Assembly (NCBI GenBank): GCA_036841525.1
Contig: DAITVZ010000067.1
Coordinates: forward strand, 1-29,313
DNA: 29,313 nucleotides
Direction of reading: 5' to 3'
Source: JAAYEA01 sp012689325
GTDB taxonomy: Bacteria; Chloroflexota; Anaerolineae; JAAYEA01
Shown here: in pieces, positions 1 through 7,410 of the stretch
Layout of the letters: each line of letters starts with the position of its first letter
Position numbering within the stretch: position 1 is the first letter of the stretch
Made by a program: the position numbers and the translations under genes
Notes under the pieces: generated by a model
Database searches by the model: none
What the model saw: the letters and a program-made list of their open reading frames with translations, nothing else
Told to the model about the DNA's origin: nothing

Positions 1-867
1 GTAGAGCTGCTGCGTGGCATAGTTGGATTGGTAGATCTCGCACTTGGGCCAGTGGCAGCCGCCCTTGGTCCCGTAGAGCCACATCTGCATGTCCTCGCCC
101 ATGGTGTCGTGGTGCAGCAGCCAGCTCACCTCCAGCACCAGCGTGGCGCCGTTGTCAAAGCGCACGAACGCCGCGGCGAAGTCCTCCACGTCGAACTCGG
201 GCGGGATGCGGCCGCCCCACTTGCTGAACGCCCCCGGCTGGTGGGCGATCTCGGCGCGAGCCACGCCGCTGACCGCCACGGGCTTGGGGTTGCCCATGAA
301 CCAGAGCGTCAGGTCCAGCACGTGGACGCCCACGTCAATGCAAGGGCCGCCGCTGGAGTGCTTTTTCATGATGAACCCGGGGCGGACGGGCGCGGCGATG
401 CGGCGCAGCAGCCAGCTTCGGGCGTGATAGACGTCGCCCAGCGCGCCGCCGTCGATCTCGGCCTTCATCGCCTTGGAGCTGCCGCGGAAACGAAAGTGCT
501 GCGCCGTCATCAGCAGCTTGCCCGACGCGTCCCGGGCGGCGATCATGTCGTGGATCTCCTTGGGCGTGGGGGCCAGCGGCTTTTCGCACAAGACGTGCTT
601 GCCCGCGCGCATGGCGGCGATGCTCAGCGGCGCGTGATAGTTGTTCGGCGTGCAGACGTCAATGATGTCGATGTCCGGGTCGTTGATCAGCGCCGCCGAA
701 TCCGTCTCTAGGTGGGTGATGCCATACTGCGCGCCCCATTTGGTCAGGGCGTCCTCGCTGACGTCCGAGCCGGCGACCACCTCGGCATGCTCCGAGGCGG
801 CCCAGCCGGGCATGTGCGTCCGCGCGATCCCGCCCACTCCGATAACGCCTACTTTTAGCTTGGCCAT
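1..867 (-). CDS. Gfo/Idh/MocA-family NAD(P)-dependent sugar oxidoreductase (3' end cut by window)
   Basis: The reading frame is open from the ATG at 867 to the window edge, giving 289 residues without a stop, so the C-terminus is missing. The N-terminus has the Rossmann dinucleotide-binding motif VGVIGVGGIA (about residues 6-15). The family's conserved CEKPLAP sequence follows at about 94-100; its Lys is the usual catalytic residue of Gfo/Idh/MocA enzymes. Later conserved stretches include GGPCIDVGVHVLDL. Family members oxidise or reduce cyclic sugars, inositols or their derivatives in the cytosol; the substrate cannot be read here. The start is supported by AAGGAGGAG just upstream, which overlaps the stop of the upstream gene. 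The 13-nt gap shows that the two oxidoreductases form one operon and may act on the same sugar. Confidence 0.93.
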   Translation of the reverse strand, partial: MAKLKVGVIGVGGIARTHMPGWAASEHAEVVAGSDVSEDALTKWGAQYGITHLETDSAALINDPDIDIIDVCTPNNYHAPLSIAAMRAGKHVLCEKPLAPTPKEIHDMIAARDASGKLLMTAQHFRFRGSSKAMKAEIDGGALGDVYHARSWLLRRIAAPVRPGFIMKKHSSGGPCIDVGVHVLDLTLWFMGNPKPVAVSGVARAEIAHQPGAFSKWGGRIPPEFDVEDFAAAFVRFDNGATLVLEVSWLLHHDTMGEDMQMWLYGTKGGCHWPKCEIYQSNYATQQLY

Positions 868-880
868 CTGATACTCCTCC

Positions 881-1924
881 TTAGCTCTGGTTGAGATAAA
901 CCTGTTTGCCCGTCTCGGCGCTCTGTAGCAGCGCCTCCATCATCTCTTGCACGATCAGGCCGTGGCGCAGCGGCGCGGTGCAGGGGACGCCGTCCAGCGC
1001 GCAGGCGATGAAATGCCCGGCGATATAGTCCCACGGCTCCGGCCCCTCCGGCAGGTTGACCGCGGTGTCCTGCGGCGCGCCGTTGACGGTGCGGTAGAGC
1101 GTCAGCGGGCGCAGCTTGGCTCCCGCCTCGGTGCCGAAAAGCTCGATCTGGAACTCGTCGGCCTGGTGGCTGGCCCAAAAGCTCTCGATCTGCAGGCCCA
1201 GCCCGCCCTCGAAGCGGATAAAGCCCCCGGCATAGTCGTCGGCGGCGTACTGCTTGTAGAAATCCTCCGGCACGGTGGTGTATTTCCAGTAGCCCTGGCC
1301 GCGCGGCCCGAATTTGGCCCCCGAGACGCCCATGACGCTCTCGGGACGGGGCATGCCCATCAGCCACCAGACCGAGTCCAGCGCGTGGACGCCCATGTCG
1401 CGAAAGGCACCTCCGCCCTGCTGGATGAAGCCCAGCGACCAGGAGGGGATGCCGGAGCGGCGCACGCTGCGGGCGCGGGCGTAATAGATGTCGCCCAGCT
1501 CGCCGGCCTGCACCAACTGGCCCAGGTAGGTGGTGGCCGCGGCAAAGCGGGTGGAAAGGGACATCATGTTGACCACGCCCGCCGCCTCCGCCGCCTCCAC
1601 CAGGGTGCGCGCCGCCTGCGCCGAATCGGCCAGCGGCTTGGTGACCATCACGTGCTTGTCGTGGCGCACCATCTCGAGCGCCACGGGGACGTGCCACTGG
1701 TTGGGGGTGCCGACGAACACGGCGTCGATCTCGGGGTCCTTGGCCATCTCCCGATAGTCGGTGTACATCTTGGGGGGCTCGGGGAGTTCCTTGGCGAACT
1801 CGGCCATCCGCTCGGGGACCAGGTCGCAGAGCGCCACCACCCGCCCGCGCGGGTTGCGCAGGATGCCCCTGGCGTTGTTCTTGCCGATGCCCATGCCCAC
1901 GATGCAGACGCGCAGTTCCTTCAC
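881..1924 (-). CDS. Gfo/Idh/MocA-family oxidoreductase with TKP in place of EKP
   Basis: This 347-aa protein starts at a GTG (1924) preceded by GGAGG at good spacing; the frame extends further upstream but without a better ribosome site. It begins with the nucleotide-binding motif CIVGMGIGKNNARG and has the usual two-domain Gfo/Idh/MocA layout. The family's EKP motif reads TKPLAD, so the Lys is kept but the preceding Glu is Thr. A DMGVHALDSVWW segment matches the conserved beta-sheet-domain region around the catalytic His/Asp. It is the first gene of a two-gene operon with the oxidoreductase at 1-867. Paired paralogues of this kind are common in sugar and inositol catabolic operons. Substrate unknown; family assignment is secure. 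Confidence 0.94.
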   Translation of the reverse strand: MKELRVCIVGMGIGKNNARGILRNPRGRVVALCDLVPERMAEFAKELPEPPKMYTDYREMAKDPEIDAVFVGTPNQWHVPVALEMVRHDKHVMVTKPLADSAQAARTLVEAAEAAGVVNMMSLSTRFAAATTYLGQLVQAGELGDIYYARARSVRRSGIPSWSLGFIQQGGGAFRDMGVHALDSVWWLMGMPRPESVMGVSGAKFGPRGQGYWKYTTVPEDFYKQYAADDYAGGFIRFEGGLGLQIESFWASHQADEFQIELFGTEAGAKLRPLTLYRTVNGAPQDTAVNLPEGPEPWDYIAGHFIACALDGVPCTAPLRHGLIVQEMMEALLQSAETGKQVYLNQS

Positions 1925-1955
1925 TGGTCGCCTCCTTGCGTTGGGGATCGCGGGC

Positions 1956-1985
1956 ATTGTAGCACACAAAAGCGCCGCCCGGCAA
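1956..1985 (-). promoter_or_regulatory. Sigma70-like promoter for the two-gene oxidoreductase operon
   Basis: On the minus strand TTGCCG (1985-1980) and TACAAT (1961-1956) are separated by 18 nt, and the GTG start lies about 30 nt downstream of the -10. The -10 is a strong match and the -35 is 4/6. The -35 lies inside the GC-rich hairpin at 1973-1996, so transcription from upstream and initiation here may interfere. Confidence 0.55.
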
Positions 1986-1996
1986 AGCGGGCGGCG
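1966..1996 (-). terminator. GC-rich hairpin with short T tract (terminator-like)
   Basis: Arms 1973-1981 and 1988-1996 form a perfect 9-bp GC stem with a 6-nt loop. On the minus strand the stem is followed by CTTTTG. It could end transcripts from the 2-TM gene at 2109-2795 and shield the oxidoreductase promoter. The T tract is short, so it may be a weak terminator or an operator-like palindrome. Confidence 0.5.
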
Positions 1997-2003
1997 GGTT
2001 CCG

Positions 2004-2076
2004 CGACCGGGGACTGCTCCACGAGGTCGAGTCTTCGGGGGCCTTGAGGTGCCTGGTACCTCGACCCTGCCGGTCG
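2004..2076. repeat. Nested palindromic (REP-like) repeat, left flank of the low-GC gene
   Basis: Three nested inverted pairs are visible: CGACCGG at 2004-2010 with CCGGTCG at 2070-2076, GGTCGAG at 2025-2031 with CTCGACC at 2060-2066, and a core near-palindrome TTGAGGTGCC/GGTACCTCGA at 2044-2064. The core resembles the inverted sequence at 2837-2859 on the other side of the low-GC gene. It looks like a REP/BIME-type element and could also act as a terminator for the gene at 2109-2795. Confidence 0.6.
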
Positions 2077-2108
2077 GGCACAATCGTGCGGTCTGCGAAC
2101 TTGTCCTA

Positions 2109-2795
2109 TCAACTCGCGCTGTCTTTGGGCGGGTTCCAGTCACCAGTCTGCGTGTCGGCAGGGCTATCAAGTGTTCCCAAGCCTGTCTTGACTGTTCCTA
2201 GAACCTCCTGCAAAAGCGCGAGTGTGTGATCGGCCTCGTCGAAACTGGACATCGCCTTGCCGCCCTGATAGCGCACAATTCCCCCAGAGGCTAGCTCATC
2301 GTGCTCTTCTTCGTATTCATCAATAACGACCTGGGCATGTTTCCGTGCCCAGGCCAGTTCCTCCCGGTATAGGAACAGATTCTTTTCAGCATATTGGACG
2401 TGGAGCATAATCGTGTCTTTCTCATCTGCTGATGCGCTTACTCCAAGATGCTTGACAACAACATGCATGAGCGACATCACAGAAGCCTGCCCTTTTGACC
2501 ATACGTCCCCTGCCAGCCCAGCCCAGTTCGTAATCCTATACAAGAAGGGCGTATCGTCCTCCTCGCCGGGGCTAGTTGCACGTGTCGTTTGGCGTGTGTC
2601 TCTCGGTCTATTCCAGTCATACAGTAGCCAGGAGGTAATACACATGACAACCCATGAAAGAGCTCGCCAGAGGTTCTGGTCTTCAGACACGATGTCTAGT
2701 TTTGAGAGGACACCAAGATAGATCGCTCGCGCTACAAGACCAAGAAGCCATGCATCAAGGAATCCGAAGCCCCGCCCATTCTTGTCAGCTTTCAT
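2109..2795 (-). CDS. Two-TM membrane protein of unknown function (lower GC than neighbours)
   Basis: The 228-aa product is not recognised. Two hydrophobic helices, about residues 12-30 and 42-61, form an N-terminal hairpin in the membrane. They are followed by a polar, charged region of about 165 residues predicted to be largely helical (for example the Glu-rich stretch YAEKNLFLYREELAWARKHA). The ATG at 2795 has AAGGA about ten bases upstream. By eye the gene is near 50-55% GC, clearly below the neighbouring genes, and its codon use is less GC-biased. It sits between two related palindromes (2004-2076 and 2837-2859), which suggests acquisition as a cassette. The topology, two TM helices plus a soluble helical tail, resembles small 2-TM effector proteins such as SLATT domains. 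That comparison is only topological and no function is claimed. Confidence 0.75.
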   Translation of the reverse strand: MKADKNGRGFGFLDAWLLGLVARAIYLGVLSKLDIVSEDQNLWRALSWVVMCITSWLLYDWNRPRDTRQTTRATSPGEEDDTPFLYRITNWAGLAGDVWSKGQASVMSLMHVVVKHLGVSASADEKDTIMLHVQYAEKNLFLYREELAWARKHAQVVIDEYEEEHDELASGGIVRYQGGKAMSSFDEADHTLALLQEVLGTVKTGLGTLDSPADTQTGDWNPPKDSAS

Positions 2796-2836
2796 GGCTC
2801 ATGTTCCTTCATCGCGCTTTTCGTACCAGTTGTCCA

Positions 2837-2859
2837 GTTGAGACGCCCGGCACCTCAAC
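2837..2859. repeat. Palindromic repeat, right flank of the low-GC gene
   Basis: GTTGAG and CTCAAC are the outer arms of a near-palindrome with inner CGCC/GGC pairing and two mismatched bases. Read on the minus strand it starts TTGAGGTGCC, the same ten bases that start the core of the left repeat at 2044 on the plus strand. The two copies therefore bracket the gene at 2109-2795 in inverted orientation. The copy begins one base after the stop of the hydrolase gene at 2860. Confidence 0.6.
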
Positions 2860-4887
2860 CTACCCGAACACGATCGTCTCGAACAGCCCCAGCTCGGGCA
2901 GCGTCACCACGGTATAGCCGCCCTCCTGCCGCACCGCCAGCTCGCGATCCAGCGCCAGGGCCCGCGCGCCCTTGGCGGGGCCGGGGAGCTGGGCCCGGAT
3001 GGTGAGGTCGCGCATGGGCACCGGCGCGTGAAAGGCGGTCCCCTGGTGGCCGGAGAGGTTCACCAGGTTGATGACGGCGTTTCCATCGGGGCGGGCCAGC
3101 AGCACCAGCTCCACCAGGGGGTGGGCGTCGGTGACGAGCTGGCGCTCGCCGCCCAGCAGCGCGTCCACCAGCCAGGCCCAGGCCGCGGCGTGGCCGGGCG
3201 AGGAGTGCTTGTAATAGAGCCGGTCCAGCTCCCAGGGGAGGTAGGCGGCGCGGCCGCGCCCGTATCGGCCGAATATCGCCCCCGGCCAGGGGCTCTCCAC
3301 CTGGTCGGCCCAGACCTTTTCCGGCGGGCCGAAAAGCGACGGCGGGACCAACGTCCAGGCGGCGCCGGCGCCCTCCTTGGCCTCGACGTAGAGGTACCTG
3401 CCGTCCAGCATCAGCAGCCCCGTGTCAGCGAGCGGCCCCTGTCGCTCCGCGGGTTGGACGCGGAAGTAGGCCGAGCGCATGGCTTCCTTCTTGGTGATGA
3501 CGCGCCGGGCGCCCAGGCACTCCAGGGCGTAGTCGTCTCGCGGCCGCCCTCGCTCGTCATAAAGAGAGGTCTCGCCGGTGGCCAGCAGCGCGCCGCCCGC
3601 CGCCACGTAGCGGTCCAGCGCCGCCGCCTGCGCCGCCGAGAGGCACGCCGCGCCGGGGAGGATCACCAGGTCGTAGCGGCCCCGCCAGCTCTCCGCCTCC
3701 TCCAGCTTCCAGTCGTAGAGCACATCGAAGGGGAGGTGAGCTTCCGTGAGCAGCCGGAACATCCCGCGATAGGACTCGGCGCTGCCCTTGCCGCGGGCGA
3801 TGCTGTGGTCGGGGGCGATGAGCGCCACCCGCGCCAGGGAGGTCAACTGGTGATAGACGGCCTCGTGCTGGGCGGCGTGGGCGAAAAGCGCCCGCGAGGC
3901 CGCGAACCCGCTGGTATCGTCCTGGGCCAGCGTCCCCAGCACGTAGAGGTCGAGCCCGCCGCCATGCGCCAGCGCCTGGGCCAGCCGCTGCGCGTTGAGG
4001 TGCTCCGAGACGGCGGCAAAGCGGTAGGGGATATCGAGGAAATAGACGATGGCGTCCGAGTTGGGCTTGAGCGGGTAGGCGCCGCGGGTGCGCATGGCGT
4101 TCTCGCTGGCGCCGTAGGGCCAGATCGGCAGCGGGCGGTCCACGGCGGTGTTGGTCTCGCTGCGGACGATATCCACGTGCTTGACGGCGCGCAGCCCGGT
4201 GGTGAAGGCCACGTTGGGGCGGATGCCGTGGATCCAGCCGGCCACCCGCGCCGAGACGTCGTCCACGACGGCGCGCTGGAAATCGACGAAATCGAGATAG
4301 GCGGGATCGGCAAGGTCCTCGGCCTTGGGCAGGGGCCGTCCGAACATCTCGGCATAGCGGCGCTGGCAGTTCTCGCAATAGCAGAGCCCGTGATAGTTGC
4401 CGGAATAGTCGCGGGTCTGGTAGCCAAACATGTTGAAAAAGAAGCCGTCCACCGGGTAGCGGGCCATGATCTCGGCGATGATCTCGCCGGCGTATTCGCG
4501 GTAATAGCCCCCGGCCACGCAGGTGGAATAGAGGCCGTTGTACATCTGCGGTTGGCCGTCGGCCCGGCGATAGAACCACTCGGGGTGGGCCTCATAGACG
4601 TGCTTGTGGGCCTTGCTCAGGTCCAGCCGGGCGATGAAGCGCAGCCCCAGCCGGTGGGCCTCCTCCACGGCCGCGCCGACGAAATCGCCGGGGAGGTTGG
4701 GGATCGGCGTCTGGAAGGGGAGCGCCGTCGGGTAGAAGGAAACGATCCCGCCGACGCTAAAGAGGATGGCGTTGGCCCCGAACTCGGCGGCCTCGCGGAC
4801 GATCTCCCGCGGGTCGCGGCGCGCGTCCAGCTCGCGCAAGTTGGTCTGGATCAGCCGCATCGGACGTTCTTCCCACCAGGTAGGCAT
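2860..4887 (-). CDS. GHL6-type glycoside hydrolase / beta-galactosidase-like protein with amidotransferase-like middle domain
   Basis: The 675-aa protein has an N-terminal TIM-barrel-like part (about residues 10-340) typical of the hypothetical glycosyl hydrolase 6 group: it contains FGANAILFSVGG, YPVDGFFFNMFG and a CYCENCQRRYAEMFG Cys-rich stretch. A Rossmann-like segment (about 355-480) with YDLVILPGAACLS and DRYVAAGGALLATGE matches the trimerisation, glutamine-amidotransferase-like domain of GH42-type enzymes. A beta-rich C-terminus follows. No signal peptide is seen, so it probably acts on imported sugars. The start at 4887 is preceded by GAGGAGAG; an internal ATG ten codons later is possible. 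Neighbouring sugar oxidoreductases fit glycan catabolism. Substrate is unknown and a catalytic acid is not assigned. Confidence 0.82.
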   Translation of the reverse strand: MPTWWEERPMRLIQTNLRELDARRDPREIVREAAEFGANAILFSVGGIVSFYPTALPFQTPIPNLPGDFVGAAVEEAHRLGLRFIARLDLSKAHKHVYEAHPEWFYRRADGQPQMYNGLYSTCVAGGYYREYAGEIIAEIMARYPVDGFFFNMFGYQTRDYSGNYHGLCYCENCQRRYAEMFGRPLPKAEDLADPAYLDFVDFQRAVVDDVSARVAGWIHGIRPNVAFTTGLRAVKHVDIVRSETNTAVDRPLPIWPYGASENAMRTRGAYPLKPNSDAIVYFLDIPYRFAAVSEHLNAQRLAQALAHGGGLDLYVLGTLAQDDTSGFAASRALFAHAAQHEAVYHQLTSLARVALIAPDHSIARGKGSAESYRGMFRLLTEAHLPFDVLYDWKLEEAESWRGRYDLVILPGAACLSAAQAAALDRYVAAGGALLATGETSLYDERGRPRDDYALECLGARRVITKKEAMRSAYFRVQPAERQGPLADTGLLMLDGRYLYVEAKEGAGAAWTLVPPSLFGPPEKVWADQVESPWPGAIFGRYGRGRAAYLPWELDRLYYKHSSPGHAAAWAWLVDALLGGERQLVTDAHPLVELVLLARPDGNAVINLVNLSGHQGTAFHAPVPMRDLTIRAQLPGPAKGARALALDRELAVRQEGGYTVVTLPELGLFETIVFG

Positions 4888-4910
4888 GACTCTCTCCTCT
4901 AGGGCCTAAT

Positions 4911-5085
4911 CCACCGCAGAGGCGCGGAGGGCGCAGAGAGAAAACATCATCAGGAACCTGCTTCTCTCTCTATGGCCTCGGCGCCGTTGATGGCGGTATC
5001 TCGGCGGTGGATTCCTCCCTGGCATGGCCTGTTCTTTCTCTCCTAACCAGCTCTTCTCTCTGCGTGCTCTGCGTCTCGGCGGTGC
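4911..5085. repeat. MITE-like element bounded by 32-bp imperfect inverted repeats
   Basis: The left arm 4911-4942 starts CCACCGCAGAGGCGCGGAGG and the right arm 5054-5085 is its inverse with 26 of 32 positions matching. The middle repeats the motif CTCGGCGGTG (4999-5008 region and again in the right arm). Arms of this CGCAGAG type are known as dispersed intergenic repeats in many environmental bacterial genomes. No transposase is present. The right arm is read through by the ferredoxin gene and supplies its last residues and stop. Confidence 0.65.
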
Positions 5086-5888
5086 ATTATTCTCCCTCCC
5101 ACCTCGACGCGGATCACCTCGTGCGGGCAGGCTTTGACGCAGGCCAGGCAGCGGATGCACTGGTCCGAGTTGGGGTCGTCATACACGCTTATGTCCGTCG
5201 GGCAGACCTCACGGCAGCGGTCGCAGCCGCGGCAACTGGGCAGGTCCACGCGCAACTGCACCAGGCTGATGCGGTTGAACGGCGACCAGATCGCCCCCAG
5301 CGGGCAAAAGAAGCGGCAGAACGGCCGCTTGGTGACGGCCATCCAGCCGAGGAAACCGGCGAGGATGGCGATTTTGAGCCAGTAGAACCAGCCGATGCTC
5401 TCCCGCAGCTCGGGATGGAGCAGCACCTGCGGGATGGCGCCCTCCAGCGCCCCTTGCGGGCAGAGCTTGCAGAACCACGGCTCCAGCGTGACATAGGCGA
5501 CAACCACCACCAGCAGGGCGAGCACGGCGTAGCGCAGCTTGCCCCACCATCCCGTGCGCAGCCGCAGCTTGGGAACCTTGAGCCTGTAGAGGAGGTCCTG
5601 CAAAAAGCCGAAGGGGCAGAGCCAGCCGCAGCTCCAGCGCCCGGCGATGGAGCCGGCCAGCCCCAGCACGCCCAGCACATAGGCGGGGAACTGGCGGACG
5701 ATCACGAAATGCTGCAACGTGCCGATGGGGCAGGAAAAGGCCGCCGCCGGGCAGGCGTAGCAATTCAGCCCCCAGCAGGGGAGCGCCTTGAGCGGGTCGG
5801 CCAGGAAATACGAGTTCATCCCCAGCGCCGAGAGCAACTGGATCGGCCAGCGGCGGACGCGCAACAGCCAGGCGACGAGACGATTCAT
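5043..5888 (-). CDS. NapH/RnfB-like integral membrane 4Fe-4S ferredoxin protein
   Basis: The 281-aa protein combines several TM helices with many cysteines. CWGLNCYACP (38-47), CGWLCPFG (87-94), CKLCPQG (140-146) and CRFFCPLG (191-198) are the membrane-proximal Cys-Pro motifs of the NapH/CcoG/PceC-type family. Residues 219-229 (CxxCxxCxxxC) and 244-254 (CxxCxxCxxxCP) are two classical 4Fe-4S sites. Such proteins pass electrons across or along the membrane. It is the last gene of an operon with a TlpA-like thioredoxin and a 34-aa membrane peptide, which points to membrane redox or thiol chemistry. Residues from about 267 (IMHRRDAEHAERRAG) are translated from the inverted repeat at 5054-5085, so the natural C-terminus probably ended near the preceding EVGG. 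The ATG at 5888 follows GGAAAGGG. Confidence 0.9.
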   Translation of the reverse strand: MNRLVAWLLRVRRWPIQLLSALGMNSYFLADPLKALPCWGLNCYACPAAAFSCPIGTLQHFVIVRQFPAYVLGVLGLAGSIAGRWSCGWLCPFGFLQDLLYRLKVPKLRLRTGWWGKLRYAVLALLVVVVAYVTLEPWFCKLCPQGALEGAIPQVLLHPELRESIGWFYWLKIAILAGFLGWMAVTKRPFCRFFCPLGAIWSPFNRISLVQLRVDLPSCRGCDRCREVCPTDISVYDDPNSDQCIRCLACVKACPHEVIRVEVGGRIMHRRDAEHAERRAG

Positions 5889-5942
5889 GGGGCGATCCCT
5901 TTCCGGGGTGGGGGCATCCTACTGGATGCCGATGCAGGCGAG

Positions 5943-6047
5943 TCAGAGCAGCAGGCCGTGCAGCAGGGTTATGAACTGCTGGCTGAAGGCCAGCCCCAGC
6001 ACGATGAGGGCCACCGAGATCAGAATGCCGATCTGGCCGGGTTTCAT
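5943..6047 (-). CDS. 34-aa single-TM peptide
   Basis: A 34-codon frame begins MKPGQIGILISVALIVLGLA and is almost entirely one hydrophobic helix ending in LHGLLL. Its ATG overlaps the stop of the thioredoxin gene (ATGA at 6047-6044), and GGGAGGAAG lies just upstream, inside the thioredoxin gene. Translational coupling and operon position between the TlpA-like protein and the membrane ferredoxin make it a real gene despite its size. It could be a small subunit or assembly helix for the ferredoxin complex; that role is inferred from position only. Confidence 0.75.
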   Translation of the reverse strand: MKPGQIGILISVALIVLGLAFSQQFITLLHGLLL

Positions 6048-6610
6048 GGCGCTTCCTCCCGAAGCAGCTTGACCAGCGCCGCCTCCATCTTGGCGAAGGA
6101 CTCGATTCCATAGCCCACTTGTTTGTGGCGGATCAGCCCCGCCCGGTCGATGAGCACCGTGTGCGGGATGGCGCTCACCCGATAGCGCCGGGCGACGGCG
6201 AGGCCTTTGTCCAGCCCGACGGCGAAGGTGAGCCCCCGCTCGTTCACGTACTCGCGGACCGTCTTGGCGCCGCCGCTGGTGCTGGCCGCCACCACCGCGA
6301 GCCCCTGGCTGGCATAGCCGCGGTGCAGCCGCTCGATCTCGGGCAGCTCCTCGCGGCAGGGCGGGCAGGTGGTGGACCAAAAGTTGAGCAGCACCACCTG
6401 GCCGCGATAGTCCGCCAGCCGCAGGGTGCGCCCATCCAGGCCCTCCAGCTCGAAATCGGGGGCCTCGCGCGCGGCGGAGAACCGGTCGCCTAGCGGCGTC
6501 CAGACCCACAGCGCGGTGAAGCCGAGCACGAGCAGCAGCACGGCACCGGCCACGAGCCAAAGCACGGGGTCCACGGCGTGGCGGGGGGGCGGAGGCGGGG
6601 CGCCGCTCAT
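6044..6610 (-). CDS. TlpA-like membrane-anchored thioredoxin
   Basis: The 188-aa protein has an N-terminal TM anchor (about residues 15-38), then a thioredoxin fold facing the extracytoplasmic side. APDFELEGLDG is the typical AhpC/TSA-Redoxin entry, FWSTTCPPCREELP carries the CPPC active site (Cys82, Cys85), and SAIPHTVLID carries the cis-Pro loop. Such proteins reduce or exchange disulfides, for example on apocytochromes or metal sites. It overlaps both neighbours by 4 bp (ATGA), so the HAD gene, this gene and the 34-aa peptide are translationally coupled. The electron donor might be the NapH-like protein downstream; no CcdA is present in the window. Confidence 0.93.
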   Translation of the reverse strand: MSGAPPPPPRHAVDPVLWLVAGAVLLLVLGFTALWVWTPLGDRFSAAREAPDFELEGLDGRTLRLADYRGQVVLLNFWSTTCPPCREELPEIERLHRGYASQGLAVVAASTSGGAKTVREYVNERGLTFAVGLDKGLAVARRYRVSAIPHTVLIDRAGLIRHKQVGYGIESFAKMEAALVKLLREEAP

Positions 6611-7389
6611 GCGGGCTCGCCCGCGCTCGGCGGATCGAGCGCCGCCAGCGCCTGGGGCAGTTCGTCCAGCGAGGCGATGGTGGCGTCGGGGACGATCCCC
6701 GGCTTTTCCTCGCGCCGGTAGGGGACTTGGAGCAAGATGGCGCGCATCCCCGCGCTGTGCGCCCCGCTCACATCCGGGTCCAGGTGGTCGCCGACGAACA
6801 CCGCGGCGGAGGGGGGCACGCGCAGTATCCGCAGCGCCTGGCGAAAGATGGAGGGATGGGGCTTGGCGTATTCTACATCGGCGGAATAGACTCGCGCCTC
6901 CAGCAAGTCACGGACGCCCAGCAGCTCCAGGATCTCGTCCTGGCACCAGCCGGGCCAGATGGTGTTGGAGACCAGCCCCAGCCGCAGGCCCCTCCGGCGC
7001 AAGGCCAGCAAGGCCGGGATCGCCTGGGGATAGAGGCGGGCGGTCTCAACGCTGTACTGGAAGGTGAGCCGGACGCAGGTGTTCAGGTTCACCCGCTCCA
7101 GGGGGATATCCATCTCGAGCAGCACCTCGCGCATCACGTCGCCGATGTGGACGCTGCAGTCGGTGCAAAAGCCCTGGGCGCGGCGCTGGCGTAGCTGGCC
7201 GAGCATGGCCGGGTAAAAGATGGTCCAGGGGGGCGTGGCGATGCGTTCGCCTTGCAGGTAATCGAACGCCGCGCGGAAATCGCGTTCGGCCTGGTCCCGC
7301 TCGAAATCGGGCGTGTCGCTGCCCGTGTCGAGGAGGGTCTCGCCGAGGTCGAAAAGGACGGCCTGTAGATTCGTCGTGGGCGTGGTCAC
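6607..7389 (-). CDS. HAD-superfamily hydrolase
   Basis: The 260-aa protein has the four HAD motifs: LFDLGETLLD at about 12-21 with nucleophile Asp14, LGLVSNT (motif II), YAKPHPSIFR with the motif III Lys, and VFVGDHLDPDVSGA with the motif IV acids. Position D+2, usually Asp in phosphatases, is Gly, as in several HAD subgroups, so the activity may be weak or non-phosphatase. An alpha-helical cap lies between motifs I and II (about 25-115). The start is the GTG at 7389 with GGAAAGGGAG upstream. It overlaps the thioredoxin gene by 4 bp. The link between a HAD enzyme and thioredoxin/ferredoxin genes is not explained by known pathways. Confidence 0.9.
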   Translation of the reverse strand: MTTPTTNLQAVLFDLGETLLDTGSDTPDFERDQAERDFRAAFDYLQGERIATPPWTIFYPAMLGQLRQRRAQGFCTDCSVHIGDVMREVLLEMDIPLERVNLNTCVRLTFQYSVETARLYPQAIPALLALRRRGLRLGLVSNTIWPGWCQDEILELLGVRDLLEARVYSADVEYAKPHPSIFRQALRILRVPPSAAVFVGDHLDPDVSGAHSAGMRAILLQVPYRREEKPGIVPDATIASLDELPQALAALDPPSAGEPA

Positions 7390-7410
7390 AGGGCGCTCCC
7401 TTTCCGGAGG

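Noticed and set aside
3028..4902. A 624-codon plus-strand frame
   Set aside because: Antisense shadow of the GHL6-type hydrolase; no motif.
4911..5085. CRISPR array
   Set aside because: The repeated motifs are inverted arms and two internal motif copies without regular spacers; no cas genes are nearby.
4906..5160. An 84-codon minus-strand frame across the inverted-repeat element
   Set aside because: Its translation is read from repeat arms and from the antisense-shifted ferredoxin gene end.
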